A DNA stretch of 42,813 nt, taken from NCBI GenBank assembly GCA_020629955.1, contig JAHDCI010000024.1, positions 1 to 42,813 of the forward strand, written 5' to 3'. Made by a program: the position numbers and the translations under genes. Shown here in pieces: positions 12,248 to 20,766 of this stretch (positions are counted from its first letter, which is position 1; each line of letters opens with the position of its first letter). The notes beneath the pieces are model-generated. The model searched no databases, was not told the origin of the DNA, and saw only the letters and a list, made by a program, of their open reading frames with translations. The stretch comes from Myxococcota bacterium (GTDB taxonomy: Bacteria; Myxococcota_A; Polyangia; Polyangiales; Houyiibacteriaceae).

Positions 12248-12406
12248 AGGGCGCTACCGTGACAAATGCAGAGTCCGCGCGCCAGTCGACAGGTGTCGAA
12301 GAAGCCTTATTCCGGCGGCGGGCTCGGGTTTCTGGACTTCCACGCGGGAAAGGGGGAGTTTGAGGTTCAGCGAAGAGTCGATCTTCGTCCGGGAAAGGGC
12401 AGAATC

Positions 12407-12808
12407 ATGGTGGAAGAGGCATTGGTGGCAGCGATCGTAGCGGAGGTCTCCGAGCGAATGAGCGATCCCAACTATGCCCAAATTGCCGTGGGAAGATTCG
12501 TCGAATCGCAGCCTACGATCTCGCGATACCTGAGTGCCCGCGCCTCAGACCTCGGTGGCCAGGCCGTGGTTCATGCGGTTTTTCATGCGGAGCTGCTGGT
12601 GGAGTGCGTCGCGCGCTCGGATGGGCGCGCATTCCTCGAGCCCATCGGTTTCGATGCCCTCGACGCGGCCGCACAGGGCAAGCCTGTCGAGGAACTCGAG
12701 AAAGAGCAGCCAGCGCTCGCGGGCTATATCGCGTCAAATGTCGAGGAGGAATCTCTTCGGGAGACCTTGTCGCTCGTGGCCCTAACGTTGGCTCGCTTCC
12801 AGCGATAA
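12407..12808 (+). CDS. Conserved-looking small protein of unknown function
   Basis: I do not recognise a named family. The 133-residue product starting MVEEALVAAIVAEVSERMSD is predicted mostly helical, with SQPTISRYLSARASDLGGQAVVHAVFHAELLVEC and a C-terminal EEESLRETLSLVALTLARFQR helix. It has no signal peptide or membrane span and is probably cytoplasmic. The frame is open from 12266, but the ATG at 12407 has an AAAGGG 9 bases upstream and starts the evenly amphipathic part; the upstream segment is rich in Gly and charge and looks non-coding. It diverges from the methyltransferase gene, leaving about 160 bases for promoters. Confidence 0.55.
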   Translation: MVEEALVAAIVAEVSERMSDPNYAQIAVGRFVESQPTISRYLSARASDLGGQAVVHAVFHAELLVECVARSDGRAFLEPIGFDALDAAAQGKPVEELEKEQPALAGYIASNVEEESLRETLSLVALTLARFQR

Positions 12809-12860
12809 CCGAGCGGCGTGTTCGGCTGACACCGATGCGCAAAATAACAGCCTTTCGACG

Positions 12861-13799
12861 TTACCTGTTTTCTCGAATGGAATCCGCCGCTGCTGCGATA
12901 TTGCGCTTCAGTTTCACTCCTCCGGCGCGTCTCAGCGGGGAACCTTCCGACCAACCGAGAAACTCCTCTTCGCTCATTTTCAAAATGCGCTCGAGGGGAA
13001 CGTCGAAGCGTGCATGTTGCGCGAATGCGGGATCGGGTTCAGGGCCCCGTTTGGTTCGGTTGTAGGGGCAGACGTCCTGGCAGGCATCACACCCGAAGAT
13101 CCACCCCTCAAGACGCGGAACGTGCTTTTCGGGGATCGGCGCGTCGCTTTCGATCGTGAGATACGAAATGCAATCACGGGCATCAAGCTCGTTTGGACCC
13201 ACGAATGCTTCGGTTGGGCAGTTTGTAAGGCAAAGCGTGCAATCGCCACATCGCGACGCCATTGGCAGGTCGGGCTCTAGCTTGAGCGTGGTCACGATCG
13301 TCCCCAGGAAGACATGGGAACCCACGCCGGGAACGATCAAGCAGCAGTTTTTACCGACGAATCCAACGCCGGCGCGTTGCGCCCACTCGCGCTCCATCAC
13401 CGGTCGCGTATCGACGCTATGTCGGGCCTCAAAGCCCGCCTCGCGGATGCGCTTCTCGACTTTTCGGAGCCGCTTGCGGATGACGTTGTGGTAGTCGCGC
13501 CCGGCGGCATATCGCGCGACTTTGTAGGGGCCCAAGCGTGGAGGTTCGCTTCGGCCTTTGGCGTATGGAAGCGCGACAACAATCACGCTGATCGCGCCCT
13601 CGACCATGCCGGGGTGGGAAGGGTTTAGCCGAACTTCCTTCGTATCTTCCATCCACGTCATGTCTGCGTGACGACCTTCGTCGAGAAAGCGTTCGAGCGG
13701 ACCGCGTTCGATCGCTTCGGCGCGCGCGACCCCGAAGCGGGCAAAACCGAGCTTCAGCAAGTGCTCGCGAATGGCCTCCTTGGAGATCGGTTCCCTCAT
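12861..13799 (-). CDS. queG: Epoxyqueuosine reductase
   Basis: The 312-residue enzyme catalyses the last step of queuosine synthesis, reducing epoxyqueuosine in tRNA to queuosine with a cobalamin cofactor and two [4Fe-4S] clusters. The ferredoxin-like clusters are clear: CGDCTLCLTNCPTEAF and GCDACQDVCPYN. Upstream, RYAAGRDYHNVIRKRL and SVDTRPVMEREWAQRAGVGFVGKN are the family's cobalamin/active-site region. Its length is a little below the E. coli protein (379) because the C-terminal HEAT-like extension is absent, as in many bacterial QueG. The ATG overlaps the stop of the upstream tonB-like gene in an ATGA tetranucleotide (13796-13799), so the two genes are translationally coupled. QueG needs B12, and a B12 riboswitch operon lies 12 kb away. 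Confidence 0.95.
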   Translation of the reverse strand: MREPISKEAIREHLLKLGFARFGVARAEAIERGPLERFLDEGRHADMTWMEDTKEVRLNPSHPGMVEGAISVIVVALPYAKGRSEPPRLGPYKVARYAAGRDYHNVIRKRLRKVEKRIREAGFEARHSVDTRPVMEREWAQRAGVGFVGKNCCLIVPGVGSHVFLGTIVTTLKLEPDLPMASRCGDCTLCLTNCPTEAFVGPNELDARDCISYLTIESDAPIPEKHVPRLEGWIFGCDACQDVCPYNRTKRGPEPDPAFAQHARFDVPLERILKMSEEEFLGWSEGSPLRRAGGVKLKRNIAAAADSIRENR

Positions 13800-15730
13800 T
13801 CGGAGGCGTCGCTCTCTTCGTCGTCCGGCCTTGCCTCTTGCTCAGTCGTATCCGCGTCTTCCTGCGGAGGTTCCTCTTCGCCGTCTTCGCCGTCTTCGCC
13901 GTCTTCCTCGGGCACGTTCGCGGGCCGCTCTTCGCGGTCTCTCGCTTCCTCTTCTTCTTCCTCGGTGCCCCAGGTAGCGCTCGCATTTTCCGGCACGAGA
14001 CCGCCTTGCTCGAGCTGTAGGGGTGCTCCGTTTTCGTCGTTCGCTTCGGTCTCCGCAGGGTCTGAGGTTCCGCGCGGGGGCCCATTGTTCAGGATGTAGG
14101 GGTTCGCGTTGTAAGTACCGCAAGAGCGCTGATTTCGATCGAAGCGCCAGTGCAGATACACGCGTCCGTCCCCGCTTTGAATCGAGCTCGGCGGCGCGGG
14201 GTAGGGCTGGCCGCCCATCACGGCGTTATACGCTTCGAAATCGAAGGGTAAGACTCCGCTGCTCCGGACGACGCCAATCCGATGAATTCGCCCGTCTGGC
14301 AAGAATACGATCTCAAGCCGCGTCGAGAGGTTCATATCGTTAAACATATTGCCCGGGTCGTTCGGGATACGGTCCCGAAAGGCCCAAAAACGAGGGTGAA
14401 TTCGCCGGTGAATCGCGGTGATATAGTTTGCGAAAGGGGACGCGACGGCGTTCAAAGAGGTTTGGTTTCCGGGTCGGACCGACGGCGTAAAGTTCTCGAT
14501 GGCGGCGCGAAAGTTGGCCCAGCGCCGGTTGCGCTCTCTCGAGCGTCCCCGCGTTCGACTGACACGCTCTTGCACGTACGCCTCTCGCTCCTGATCGAGC
14601 TGCTCTTGACCGAAGGCCGTGGCGAGCTGCGTGAGGGAGAGATCGACGATCGAGCCGTCACCGCCGCCGCTTTCGCGGGAACGCACCCCAATCGTCGCGC
14701 GACGGGCCGCTTGCCTTTCGCCGCCGCCTGCGCCGCCACCTGAGCCTGCGCTGGTCTCGGGGGTGATCCGCCGGCGTATCGTGAATGTTCCGGTGCCATC
14801 GTTGATCGTGATGGTCTCGTATTCGTCCGCGGGTGGCTCTGGGGATTCGCCACCTTGTTCGGCTTGCGCCTCGCGCGCGTCGACCGGTGCCGGTGCTTCA
14901 TCGGGTGAGCCGGCGTTGGCGCGCTCGCCCCGAAGGTCCGATTGTTCATCCACGTTTTCTGCGCGAGCGAGTTCGTCCGACTCGGAATCGGGGCGTTCGC
15001 GTTGGGACTCCTCTTCGGTCACCTCCCGTTCGTCGCTCCCGTCGCGGTCGCGCGCTTCGAGGGATTCGTCTTCCGCGGCGTTTCCCTCTTCGGGCGCGTC
15101 GCTTTCTTCTTGAACGGCTCCCGGGTCGAGCACTTCGTCATCCCGGACCATTGAGCGAACACGAGCGACGGTTTCTTCTTCCACGCTGTTGTTCTCTTCG
15201 GCAACGACACGCGCGTTCTCCGGTGGGGGAACGTCGGGATTTTGGCTCCGCTGCTGCACGGCCTGGCGGTTCAGAAGTTCCTCAGGAGGAGGTTGGGGAG
15301 TGGCGGGTTCTGGCTCGGGTTCGGGTTCGGGCTCGGGCTCGGGCTCGGGTTCCGGCTCAGGCTCCGGGGGCGGGCGCCGCTCCGGGCGTCGCCTCGAGCG
15401 GCTGGGACGGTTTCGCAAAGGTGATTCCTCGGGGGGAGGCGCTTCGGGCTCAATCGGCTCCGGCTCTTCCGTCAGGTCTTCGTCGGAACTCTCCCCGTCG
15501 TACTCGAAGAATGTAACCGTATCGTCTTCGAATGGGCCGCCGGCCTCGGAGATTGGAGATGTCGGAGCCGGCAGAAGAGATGCCGCGCCAAAAAGACTTA
15601 CATGCACCGTCAGCGAGAGGCCGAGCATGGCTGCAAGCACGATCGAGGACTGGTTCCTCCACGAGCGGCGACGCTGCGAGCCCGTCGGCCCGGAGCGATT
15701 CCCCTCCTGCTTCGAATCGTCGTGCGTCAA
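13796..15730 (-). CDS. TonB-like energy-transducer protein with long acidic, EP-repeat periplasmic region
   Basis: This 644-residue protein has a basic cytoplasmic start, one membrane span (IVLAAMLGLSLTVHVSLFGAASLL, about residues 30-52), a Pro/Glu-rich stretch with a run of about ten Glu-Pro dipeptides (about residues 118-142), a long Glu/Asp/Arg-rich low-complexity middle, and a globular segment (ANYITAIHRRIHPRFWAF, then TRLEIVFLPDGRIHRIGVVRSSGVLPFDFEAYNAV, then GRVYLHWRFDRNQ) that matches the TonB C-terminal fold. Unlike classical TonB, another 85 acidic residues follow that fold. The start codon is TTG at 15730 with AGAGGG about 8 bases upstream; no ATG precedes the membrane span. It may serve the TonB-dependent receptor at 25737-27701, but no ExbB/ExbD genes are in the window. 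Confidence 0.8.
   Translation of the reverse strand: MTHDDSKQEGNRSGPTGSQRRRSWRNQSSIVLAAMLGLSLTVHVSLFGAASLLPAPTSPISEAGGPFEDDTVTFFEYDGESSDEDLTEEPEPIEPEAPPPEESPLRNRPSRSRRRPERRPPPEPEPEPEPEPEPEPEPEPEPATPQPPPEELLNRQAVQQRSQNPDVPPPENARVVAEENNSVEEETVARVRSMVRDDEVLDPGAVQEESDAPEEGNAAEDESLEARDRDGSDEREVTEEESQRERPDSESDELARAENVDEQSDLRGERANAGSPDEAPAPVDAREAQAEQGGESPEPPADEYETITINDGTGTFTIRRRITPETSAGSGGGAGGGERQAARRATIGVRSRESGGGDGSIVDLSLTQLATAFGQEQLDQEREAYVQERVSRTRGRSRERNRRWANFRAAIENFTPSVRPGNQTSLNAVASPFANYITAIHRRIHPRFWAFRDRIPNDPGNMFNDMNLSTRLEIVFLPDGRIHRIGVVRSSGVLPFDFEAYNAVMGGQPYPAPPSSIQSGDGRVYLHWRFDRNQRSCGTYNANPYILNNGPPRGTSDPAETEANDENGAPLQLEQGGLVPENASATWGTEEEEEEARDREERPANVPEEDGEDGEDGEEEPPQEDADTTEQEARPDDEESDASE
15305..15365. 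repeat. 6-bp tandem repeat encoding Glu-Pro dipeptides
   Basis: On the plus strand GGCTCG/GGTTCG/GGTTCC hexamers repeat about ten times, encoding (EP)n on the minus strand in the TonB-like gene. Such runs form stiff extended rods in TonB proteins and are prone to length change by slippage without frame loss. Confidence 0.8.
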
Positions 15731-15908
15731 TACCCTCTACCCGGAATCCTCAACCTGACACATTCAACCCTTACAGCCAGCCCTTCATTCTCGCACCAAG
15801 AAGGTTGCACTTGCGCGTGTGAACCGATGGGCTCTCGGGACGCGCACGAAAGTTGCTGATTTGAGCTTAGGTTTGCTCTGAAACGGCCATCCTGCGATAG
15901 GCTCCCGC

Positions 15909-16946
15909 ATGGCTCAAGACCGACAGACCCCGCCCGAAGAGGCTCGCGTTGCCGTCGTTGTGAACGGAAACGCAAAAGCGGTGAGCGACCAACTCGTCGA
16001 GGTGCTCGACCAAATCGTGCAATCGGGAGACCTCTTCGTCTCTCGCTCGCTTGCCGAAGGCCAGAGAATCGCGGAGCAAATCGTGACCTCGGGCTACCAC
16101 ACGGTTCTTACCGGTGGAGGCGACGGTACCTTTACGCAAATGGTGACGTGGGTTGTGGGCGCGTCGGAGCGCGCGAACGTTGAGCCGCCACGTTTTGGAA
16201 TGCTAAAACTTGGCACGGGGAATGCGCTCGCATGGGTACTCGGTGCCCAGCAAGGTGTCGTCGCAGATTTGAGCCGCCTTCGACGCGAAGGTGGCAGTCG
16301 CGAGATTCGCTTGGTTGAGGTGGAATCAATTTTGACTCCTTTTGCAGGGTGCGGCTTGGAAGCGACCGCGCTGCAGCATTTTCATGAGGCTCGGGATGTC
16401 ATCCGAAAGATCCCGGTGGTTCGAAAGTTTGGCCAAGGCGGGCTCTCGTACTTGCTCGGCGTTGGCGGCAAGACCGTTCCGAAATCGCTCTTCGACGGTC
16501 AGTTTCGAGTCAAAGTGCTCAACCTCGGGGAGGGCGCACTTCGGTTGGGCGATAACGGCCTCGCGGATGCTGTGGAAGTGCCCGTCGGCCAGGTGCTCTA
16601 CGCCGGGACCGCGAGAGGCGTTTGGGCCAGCACCGTTCCGTACTGGGGTTTTGGCGCTCGAATCTTCCCCTTCGCGGATGAGCGTCCCGATCGGTTTAAC
16701 CTTCGCGTGGTCGACGTGAATGCAGCAGACGTCGTGTTGAATATCCGTTCGATCTGGAAAGGGACGTATCGCTCCTCTCGGGTATCCGATTTCCTGGTCG
16801 ACAAAGTGCGTTTGGTGTTTGAATCGCCCGTTCCCATGGAAATCGGCGGGGACCCCTACGGCGAGCGAAGCAGTGTTGAGATGTCTCTTTCCCGTTCGAT
16901 TCGGGTCGTCGACTACTACGCGCCTCCACCCGTCGACGAATCGTAG
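15909..16946 (+). CDS. Diacylglycerol kinase catalytic-domain (LCB5/DgkB-like) lipid kinase
   Basis: The 345-residue protein has the fold's nucleotide-binding elements in order: VAVVVNGNAK (residues 14-23), VLTGGGDGTF (66-75) and FGMLKLGTGNALA (96-108). These are the motifs of the diacylglycerol/sphingosine kinase family, which phosphorylates a lipid hydroxyl with ATP at the inner membrane. The C-terminal half (ARIFPFADERPDRFNLRVVD, then MEIGGDPYGE) fits the beta-sandwich lipid-binding domain. Which lipid is used cannot be told; DgkB-type enzymes recycle diacylglycerol from lipid turnover. The ATG follows a spaced start; the gene diverges from the tonB-like gene, leaving 178 bases between starts. 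It is followed by 257 bases before the next gene. Confidence 0.85.
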   Translation: MAQDRQTPPEEARVAVVVNGNAKAVSDQLVEVLDQIVQSGDLFVSRSLAEGQRIAEQIVTSGYHTVLTGGGDGTFTQMVTWVVGASERANVEPPRFGMLKLGTGNALAWVLGAQQGVVADLSRLRREGGSREIRLVEVESILTPFAGCGLEATALQHFHEARDVIRKIPVVRKFGQGGLSYLLGVGGKTVPKSLFDGQFRVKVLNLGEGALRLGDNGLADAVEVPVGQVLYAGTARGVWASTVPYWGFGARIFPFADERPDRFNLRVVDVNAADVVLNIRSIWKGTYRSSRVSDFLVDKVRLVFESPVPMEIGGDPYGERSSVEMSLSRSIRVVDYYAPPPVDES

Positions 16947-16996
16947 CGGCCCTCCAAAACACGGAAACGATCCGAGTTCGCGACTGAAAACGATTT

Positions 16997-17014
16997 CTCA
17001 CCAGATTTGGTGAG
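16997..17014. repeat. Perfect 7-bp inverted repeat, loop GATT
   Basis: CTCACCA GATT TGGTGAG lies 51 bases after the lipid kinase stop. There is no T-tract after it, so it could be an operator, an RNA stem or chance. It is the most symmetric element in the 257-base gap before the next gene. Confidence 0.4.
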
Positions 17015-17203
17015 GCGAAGGGCTCGTCGAGCGAAACGGTCAAAACTCTGCATTTACGGTGGCATAGAGCAACGAAGCGGGGCTTTCTCCGCTTTCGGTG
17101 CGGCAAAGAAGCCGAAGCGCGACGCTTCCTCGTTGACCTGCGAGCCATCCGCCTCTTAACATCCCGCGTCCGGGGCTTTGCCTCGATTTCGGAAGGTATT
17201 TTC

Positions 17204-17875
17204 GTGTCACGACAGCTGCTATTTCTGAGTCTTTTGGTTGCGATGGCGGGCATCGCCAGCGCGGCGCTCGCAGGACCACTCCGCGGGTCCGTTCGCCTCC
17301 CAGAAGCTTCCGAAGCCCCCCGCGGGGATGACCACTACTGGCAGGTGTGGAATGGGTTCATCGATCCACCCAATCCTCAAGCCGATGCTTCGCGCGAGGT
17401 CGCCGTTGTGCTGACGGGCGAGGGCGATTCCGCGCTTGGGTGCGAAGCTCGAATCGTTGGGGGTGATTTTTTGCCCAAAGTGGTGACATTGCGGCCGGGC
17501 GCGGAGCTCCAGATCGAAAACCGCGATGGGTGCTCGCATGAGCTTCAGTCCGACGATATTCCAGGGTTTGCTCCCATCGCGACGGCTCCTGGGAACGCGC
17601 GAGGACAGATTCAAGTTCCCGCGGGCGGCCCGTACACGATTTCGGATCGACTGTACGAGCACGTCGGGGCGACCGTGCATGTCGTCGAAGACCTCGTTGC
17701 GTGTGCTTCGGTTTCGTCCCGGGGCGAGTACGTGTTCGAAAACATCACCCCCGGTACGTACACGCTGCGGGTATTCCGTGGCGCTCAGCAGGTTCATGAA
17801 TCTCCGGTGGAAATCATCGGCGATGCCGCGCTAACCCTCGACCCTGTTGCGATTGGTGCAGGAGGGGAGGAATAA
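17204..17875 (+). CDS. Secreted cupredoxin-like/carboxypeptidase-regulatory-like protein
   Basis: The GTG at 17204 starts a 223-residue protein with a cleavable signal peptide (SRQLLFLSLLVAMAGIASAALAG). The mature part contains GGDFLPKVVTLRPGAELQIENRDGCSHELQSDD, a layout like plastocyanin-type cupredoxins where a Cys/His pair and a loop GAPYTI-like segment (PAGGPYTISDRLYEHVGATVHVVED) close the fold. A second domain (GEYVFENITPGTYTLRVFRG) looks like a carboxypeptidase-regulatory or SpaA-type Greek-key domain. Copper binding is not certain, because the classical C-x-x-H-x-x-M ligand set is not clearly present. The stop is one base before the next gene's ATG, whose ribosome binding site lies within this gene, so the two are co-translated. 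Confidence 0.7.
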   Translation: MSRQLLFLSLLVAMAGIASAALAGPLRGSVRLPEASEAPRGDDHYWQVWNGFIDPPNPQADASREVAVVLTGEGDSALGCEARIVGGDFLPKVVTLRPGAELQIENRDGCSHELQSDDIPGFAPIATAPGNARGQIQVPAGGPYTISDRLYEHVGATVHVVEDLVACASVSSRGEYVFENITPGTYTLRVFRGAQQVHESPVEIIGDAALTLDPVAIGAGGEE

Positions 17876-17876
17876 G

Positions 17877-19559
17877 ATGCTCTCTCGTCTTTGGTATTTC
17901 GTTCTTGCGGCGCTCGCGGGGGCAGGCATTGCCGCCGCCTATATCGCGACCGCGCAGATCAATCGCAACTCCGATGTCCGTGTTGAAGAGCAGCTTCGCC
18001 GCGACCGAACCGAACTGGAGCTTTGGCTTCGGTACGACGCACGTGCCCGAATCGACGATATCGCGGCCATGGCTGCGCACTCGGATGTCCGGACGGCGCT
18101 TCGAACCGCTACGGGTCGTCGCGATCGCAACGAACTCGATCCTGCGCTTCGGACCAACCTCGCCCAGAAACTCGCTCAGCTAAACGCGCAGCTTGAAGAG
18201 GGCGCCGCTCAGCTTCTCTTCGCGGTTGACCGAGAAGGTGAGATTATCGCGCAGCTTGGTGGAAATACACCGCCTGCGGGTGCGGGGCTCTCCCAGTTCC
18301 CGGTCGTTCAGCGCGCTCTGCGCGGCTACATCGGTGACGACGTCTGGGTGTACAACGAAGGTGTCTACCGCATTGCCGCACGCCCGGTCATTGACGGCGG
18401 TCAGTTCGTCGGTGCGATCGTACACGGCTCCGAGCTCAGTGCGACGTTGGCACAGCGCCTCGCTTCCCGCCTTCCGGGCGCGAGCCTCGGTTTCTTTCAT
18501 CGAGATCGCGTGATTGGATCGCACGTTCCGGCAGTGGAGAACGCTCCGAACGACGCGGCCATGGTTGGCTCCCTCGAATCGGCGCTCGGGCTCGAAGCGC
18601 TTTCGGAAGGCAATGCTTCCGATCCTCAGGATGTCGGTGAGCGCGGTTTGGCGGTCTATTCTTTCGTCCGCGGAACCGCGTCGTATGCGCAAGTAGGGTA
18701 CGTGATCGCCCGTCCTCGGCCCGCCGTCTCGAATCCGATGGATCTGTTCCAGACGGAGGATGCCGTTGCATCGATCGAGTGGCCGCCGGTTGTTGGCGCG
18801 ACGCTGATCCTGGGCCTTCTCGGATTACTTCTTCTCTTCCTCGAGCGCGACATGCCCCTCAAGAAGTTTCGGAAGGCGACTGAGGCACTCGCCGGTGGGG
18901 CGAGTGAAATGGACGAAGGCTCGCTTCGCGCGTCCTATCGAAAGATGGCGGCCGATATCAACCAAGCTCTCGGGAAGGCTGCTGCTTCGGGTGGCGGTGC
19001 ACCGCGACGTGCGCAGAACATTGACGATATCCTCGGAGATGCTCCGGCCGAAGCTTCCGGAACGCCCTTCTTTGGATTTGGTGGCAACGAGGACAAAGGT
19101 GCAGATGCTTTGGCGGCTCCGCCCGCTGCACCTCCGGCTGCTCCGCCCGCGGCGCCTCCGGGCCCGCCTGCGCCGCCCGCCGTTGGTGGAGGCGCGCCGC
19201 CTCCACCGCCCGCGCCTCCCGGAGAAGTCTTTGATACGCCCTCGGTTCCACCAGAAGATGGTGGTGGGTTCTTCGAAGAAGAGCAGGCGACGGCGATTGC
19301 GCACGTCCCCGAAGAGTTGCTTGCCGAAGCGGCCGCTTCCGACGAAGAGCGACGCTTCCGGCAAGTCTTCGATGAGTTTGTCGCGATGAAGCGGCAGTGC
19401 GGCGAGAATGTCGACAATCTCACCTTCGATCGATTCCGTCACACCCTTCAGAAGAATCAGCAGACGATCCGGGACAAGCACGGCGTCACCGATGTTCGCT
19501 TCACCGTGTACAAGAAAGCGAACGGAAAAGCGGCTCTTAAAGCCACGCCAGTGAAGTAA
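17877..19559 (+). CDS. Membrane sensor protein: Cache-like domain, HAMP-like linker, Pro-rich region and MXAN_5187-type C-terminus
   Basis: The ATG at 17877 (GGAGG upstream, inside the previous gene) starts a 560-residue protein. Residues 5-27 form a first membrane span; residues about 45-290 are a periplasmic domain with Cache-like features (AAMAAHSDVRTAL, LLFAVDREGEIIAQLGG, VYNEGVYRIAARPVIDGGQFVGAIVHG). A second span (ATLILGLLGLLLLFL, about 306-325) leads to MPLKKFRKATEALAGG, a HAMP-like segment. A Pro/Ala-rich linker (about 415-448) precedes the C-terminal FDEFVAMKRQCGENVDNLTF ... RFTVYKKANGKAALKATPVK, which I recall from the Myxococcus MXAN_5187 family. No histidine kinase, cyclase or MCP signalling domain is present, so the output is unknown. 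Confidence 0.75.
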   Translation: MLSRLWYFVLAALAGAGIAAAYIATAQINRNSDVRVEEQLRRDRTELELWLRYDARARIDDIAAMAAHSDVRTALRTATGRRDRNELDPALRTNLAQKLAQLNAQLEEGAAQLLFAVDREGEIIAQLGGNTPPAGAGLSQFPVVQRALRGYIGDDVWVYNEGVYRIAARPVIDGGQFVGAIVHGSELSATLAQRLASRLPGASLGFFHRDRVIGSHVPAVENAPNDAAMVGSLESALGLEALSEGNASDPQDVGERGLAVYSFVRGTASYAQVGYVIARPRPAVSNPMDLFQTEDAVASIEWPPVVGATLILGLLGLLLLFLERDMPLKKFRKATEALAGGASEMDEGSLRASYRKMAADINQALGKAAASGGGAPRRAQNIDDILGDAPAEASGTPFFGFGGNEDKGADALAAPPAAPPAAPPAAPPGPPAPPAVGGGAPPPPPAPPGEVFDTPSVPPEDGGGFFEEEQATAIAHVPEELLAEAAASDEERRFRQVFDEFVAMKRQCGENVDNLTFDRFRHTLQKNQQTIRDKHGVTDVRFTVYKKANGKAALKATPVK

Positions 19560-19645
19560 TCCGCTTGCAGCAAACAGTGAATTCTCACATAATCTGAGAC
19601 TATGGCGGGACGGAAAATGAGGTCGGAAGGGGAGCGGTAAAAGCT

Positions 19646-20158
19646 ATGGCCATCATTTTTGTAACGCGAAATACCGAGTATCACCTCGACGGCACCATCT
19701 GCGTCGGAATCCGGGATCGTCGCACCGGTGCGTTCGCGGCGAATCATCCTGCGCTTCTTCAGGAAGTCACCTACATGCTTGCGCGTTATCGCGGTGGGTG
19801 GAAGAAGCACGCGTTCTCCCCTCGCGTCGGTAGCGCTCTCTGTTTCGAACGAGTGGATGTGACCACGGGCGCTGTGCGTGGCGTTCGTCAGTCGACCCCG
19901 GCGGAAGAACAGTTCTATCAATACCAGCAGGCGCTGCCCGGCGGCGCGACGATGGTGGATGTTGCCATTCCCGCGTTGCCTTCCGCCGGCGCCTCGATTC
20001 CGCGAACTGCGGTTGACGTTCAGGTCGAGGCAAGCCCGCCGACCATTCGCGAAACACGTCCAGAAGCGCGTGCCGACCAAACGGGCAAACAGCCGGTACA
20101 TGTTGTGGAAGGCGATGTTATCGATGTCGATCCTTCTTGGCTCGATGCGATCGGCTGA
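19646..20158 (+). CDS. Protein of unknown function downstream of the Cache/HAMP sensor
   Basis: I do not recognise a family. The 170-residue product starts MAIIFVTRNTEYHLDGTICVGIRDRRTGAF and contains HPALLQEVTYMLARYRGGWKKHAFSPRVGSALCFERVDVTTG, followed by a Pro/Ala-rich, probably disordered C-terminal third ending VIDVDPSWLDAIG. No signal peptide or membrane span is seen, so it is probably cytoplasmic. A purine-rich GGAAGGGGAGCGG lies just upstream of the ATG. It follows the sensor gene by 86 bases in the same direction and could be its partner; that is an inference from position only. Confidence 0.6.
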   Translation: MAIIFVTRNTEYHLDGTICVGIRDRRTGAFAANHPALLQEVTYMLARYRGGWKKHAFSPRVGSALCFERVDVTTGAVRGVRQSTPAEEQFYQYQQALPGGATMVDVAIPALPSAGASIPRTAVDVQVEASPPTIRETRPEARADQTGKQPVHVVEGDVIDVDPSWLDAIG

Positions 20159-20253
20159 CGTTTTCGGAGGCGACGCGCGTTTGCTTCCATTTCCTGCGGA
20201 AACGTAAACCGGCCCGTTGACCCCGGCCGGAGAAGCGACTATCCCGGCTCACC

Positions 20254-20766
20254 ATGAAGCTCTACAGTGGTCGGGTCCCTTTCGTTGCCAGCGAACTTCT
20301 TTCTGCGCTCAAGAAAGATAAGAAGATCGAGACCGAGAGCGATGAAGAGGTCAAGCTCGACTTCGAGTCCGTTCTCAAAGAGTTCGTACGACGTCAGCGC
20401 CAAGTCGTGGACGAGGCGAAGGACCGAATGGAGCGCTCCGGAATCGGGCACTCCATGATTGGCAAGGTGATCTCGCAGGTCTCGAAAGAGCGCGGCTTCC
20501 CATCTCGAGATGAGCGACTTCCCTACCTCGTCGATCAGATTATGACGATGTGCTTTCACAGCCAAAACGTCGAAGAGGTCTGGGCGGACGACGTGCTCCT
20601 TCGAAAAACCATTACGTCCGTTCTTCGCGAGCAGACGGGGATGGAGTCGGACCTCGATCGCGAAGTTCGAACCAAGATTCGAAACCTTGAAGAAGGCACT
20701 GCCGCGTTTGAGGTCGAGTACGAAAAGGCGATGGCGAACCTGAAGCGCAAGAAGCGACTTGAGTAG
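20254..20766 (+). CDS. DUF507 family protein
   Basis: The 170-residue protein begins MKLYSGRVPFVASELLSALK and ends with RNLEEGTAAFEVEYEKAMANLKRKKRLE. This start, the conserved HSQNVEEVWADDVLLRKTI centre and the basic helical end match the DUF507 family of deltaproteobacteria and Aquificae. The two halves repeat each other weakly, as is usual for the long version of the family. The molecular role is not established. It overlaps the yicC frame by 8 bases if the TTG start of yicC is used, an arrangement that implies coupled translation. Confidence 0.85.
   Translation: MKLYSGRVPFVASELLSALKKDKKIETESDEEVKLDFESVLKEFVRRQRQVVDEAKDRMERSGIGHSMIGKVISQVSKERGFPSRDERLPYLVDQIMTMCFHSQNVEEVWADDVLLRKTITSVLREQTGMESDLDREVRTKIRNLEEGTAAFEVEYEKAMANLKRKKRLE

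Noticed and set aside
16696-17253. 185-codon minus-strand frame spanning the gap before the cupredoxin-like gene
   Set aside because: It overlaps the ends of two well-supported plus-strand genes and has a basic low-information composition typical of shadows.
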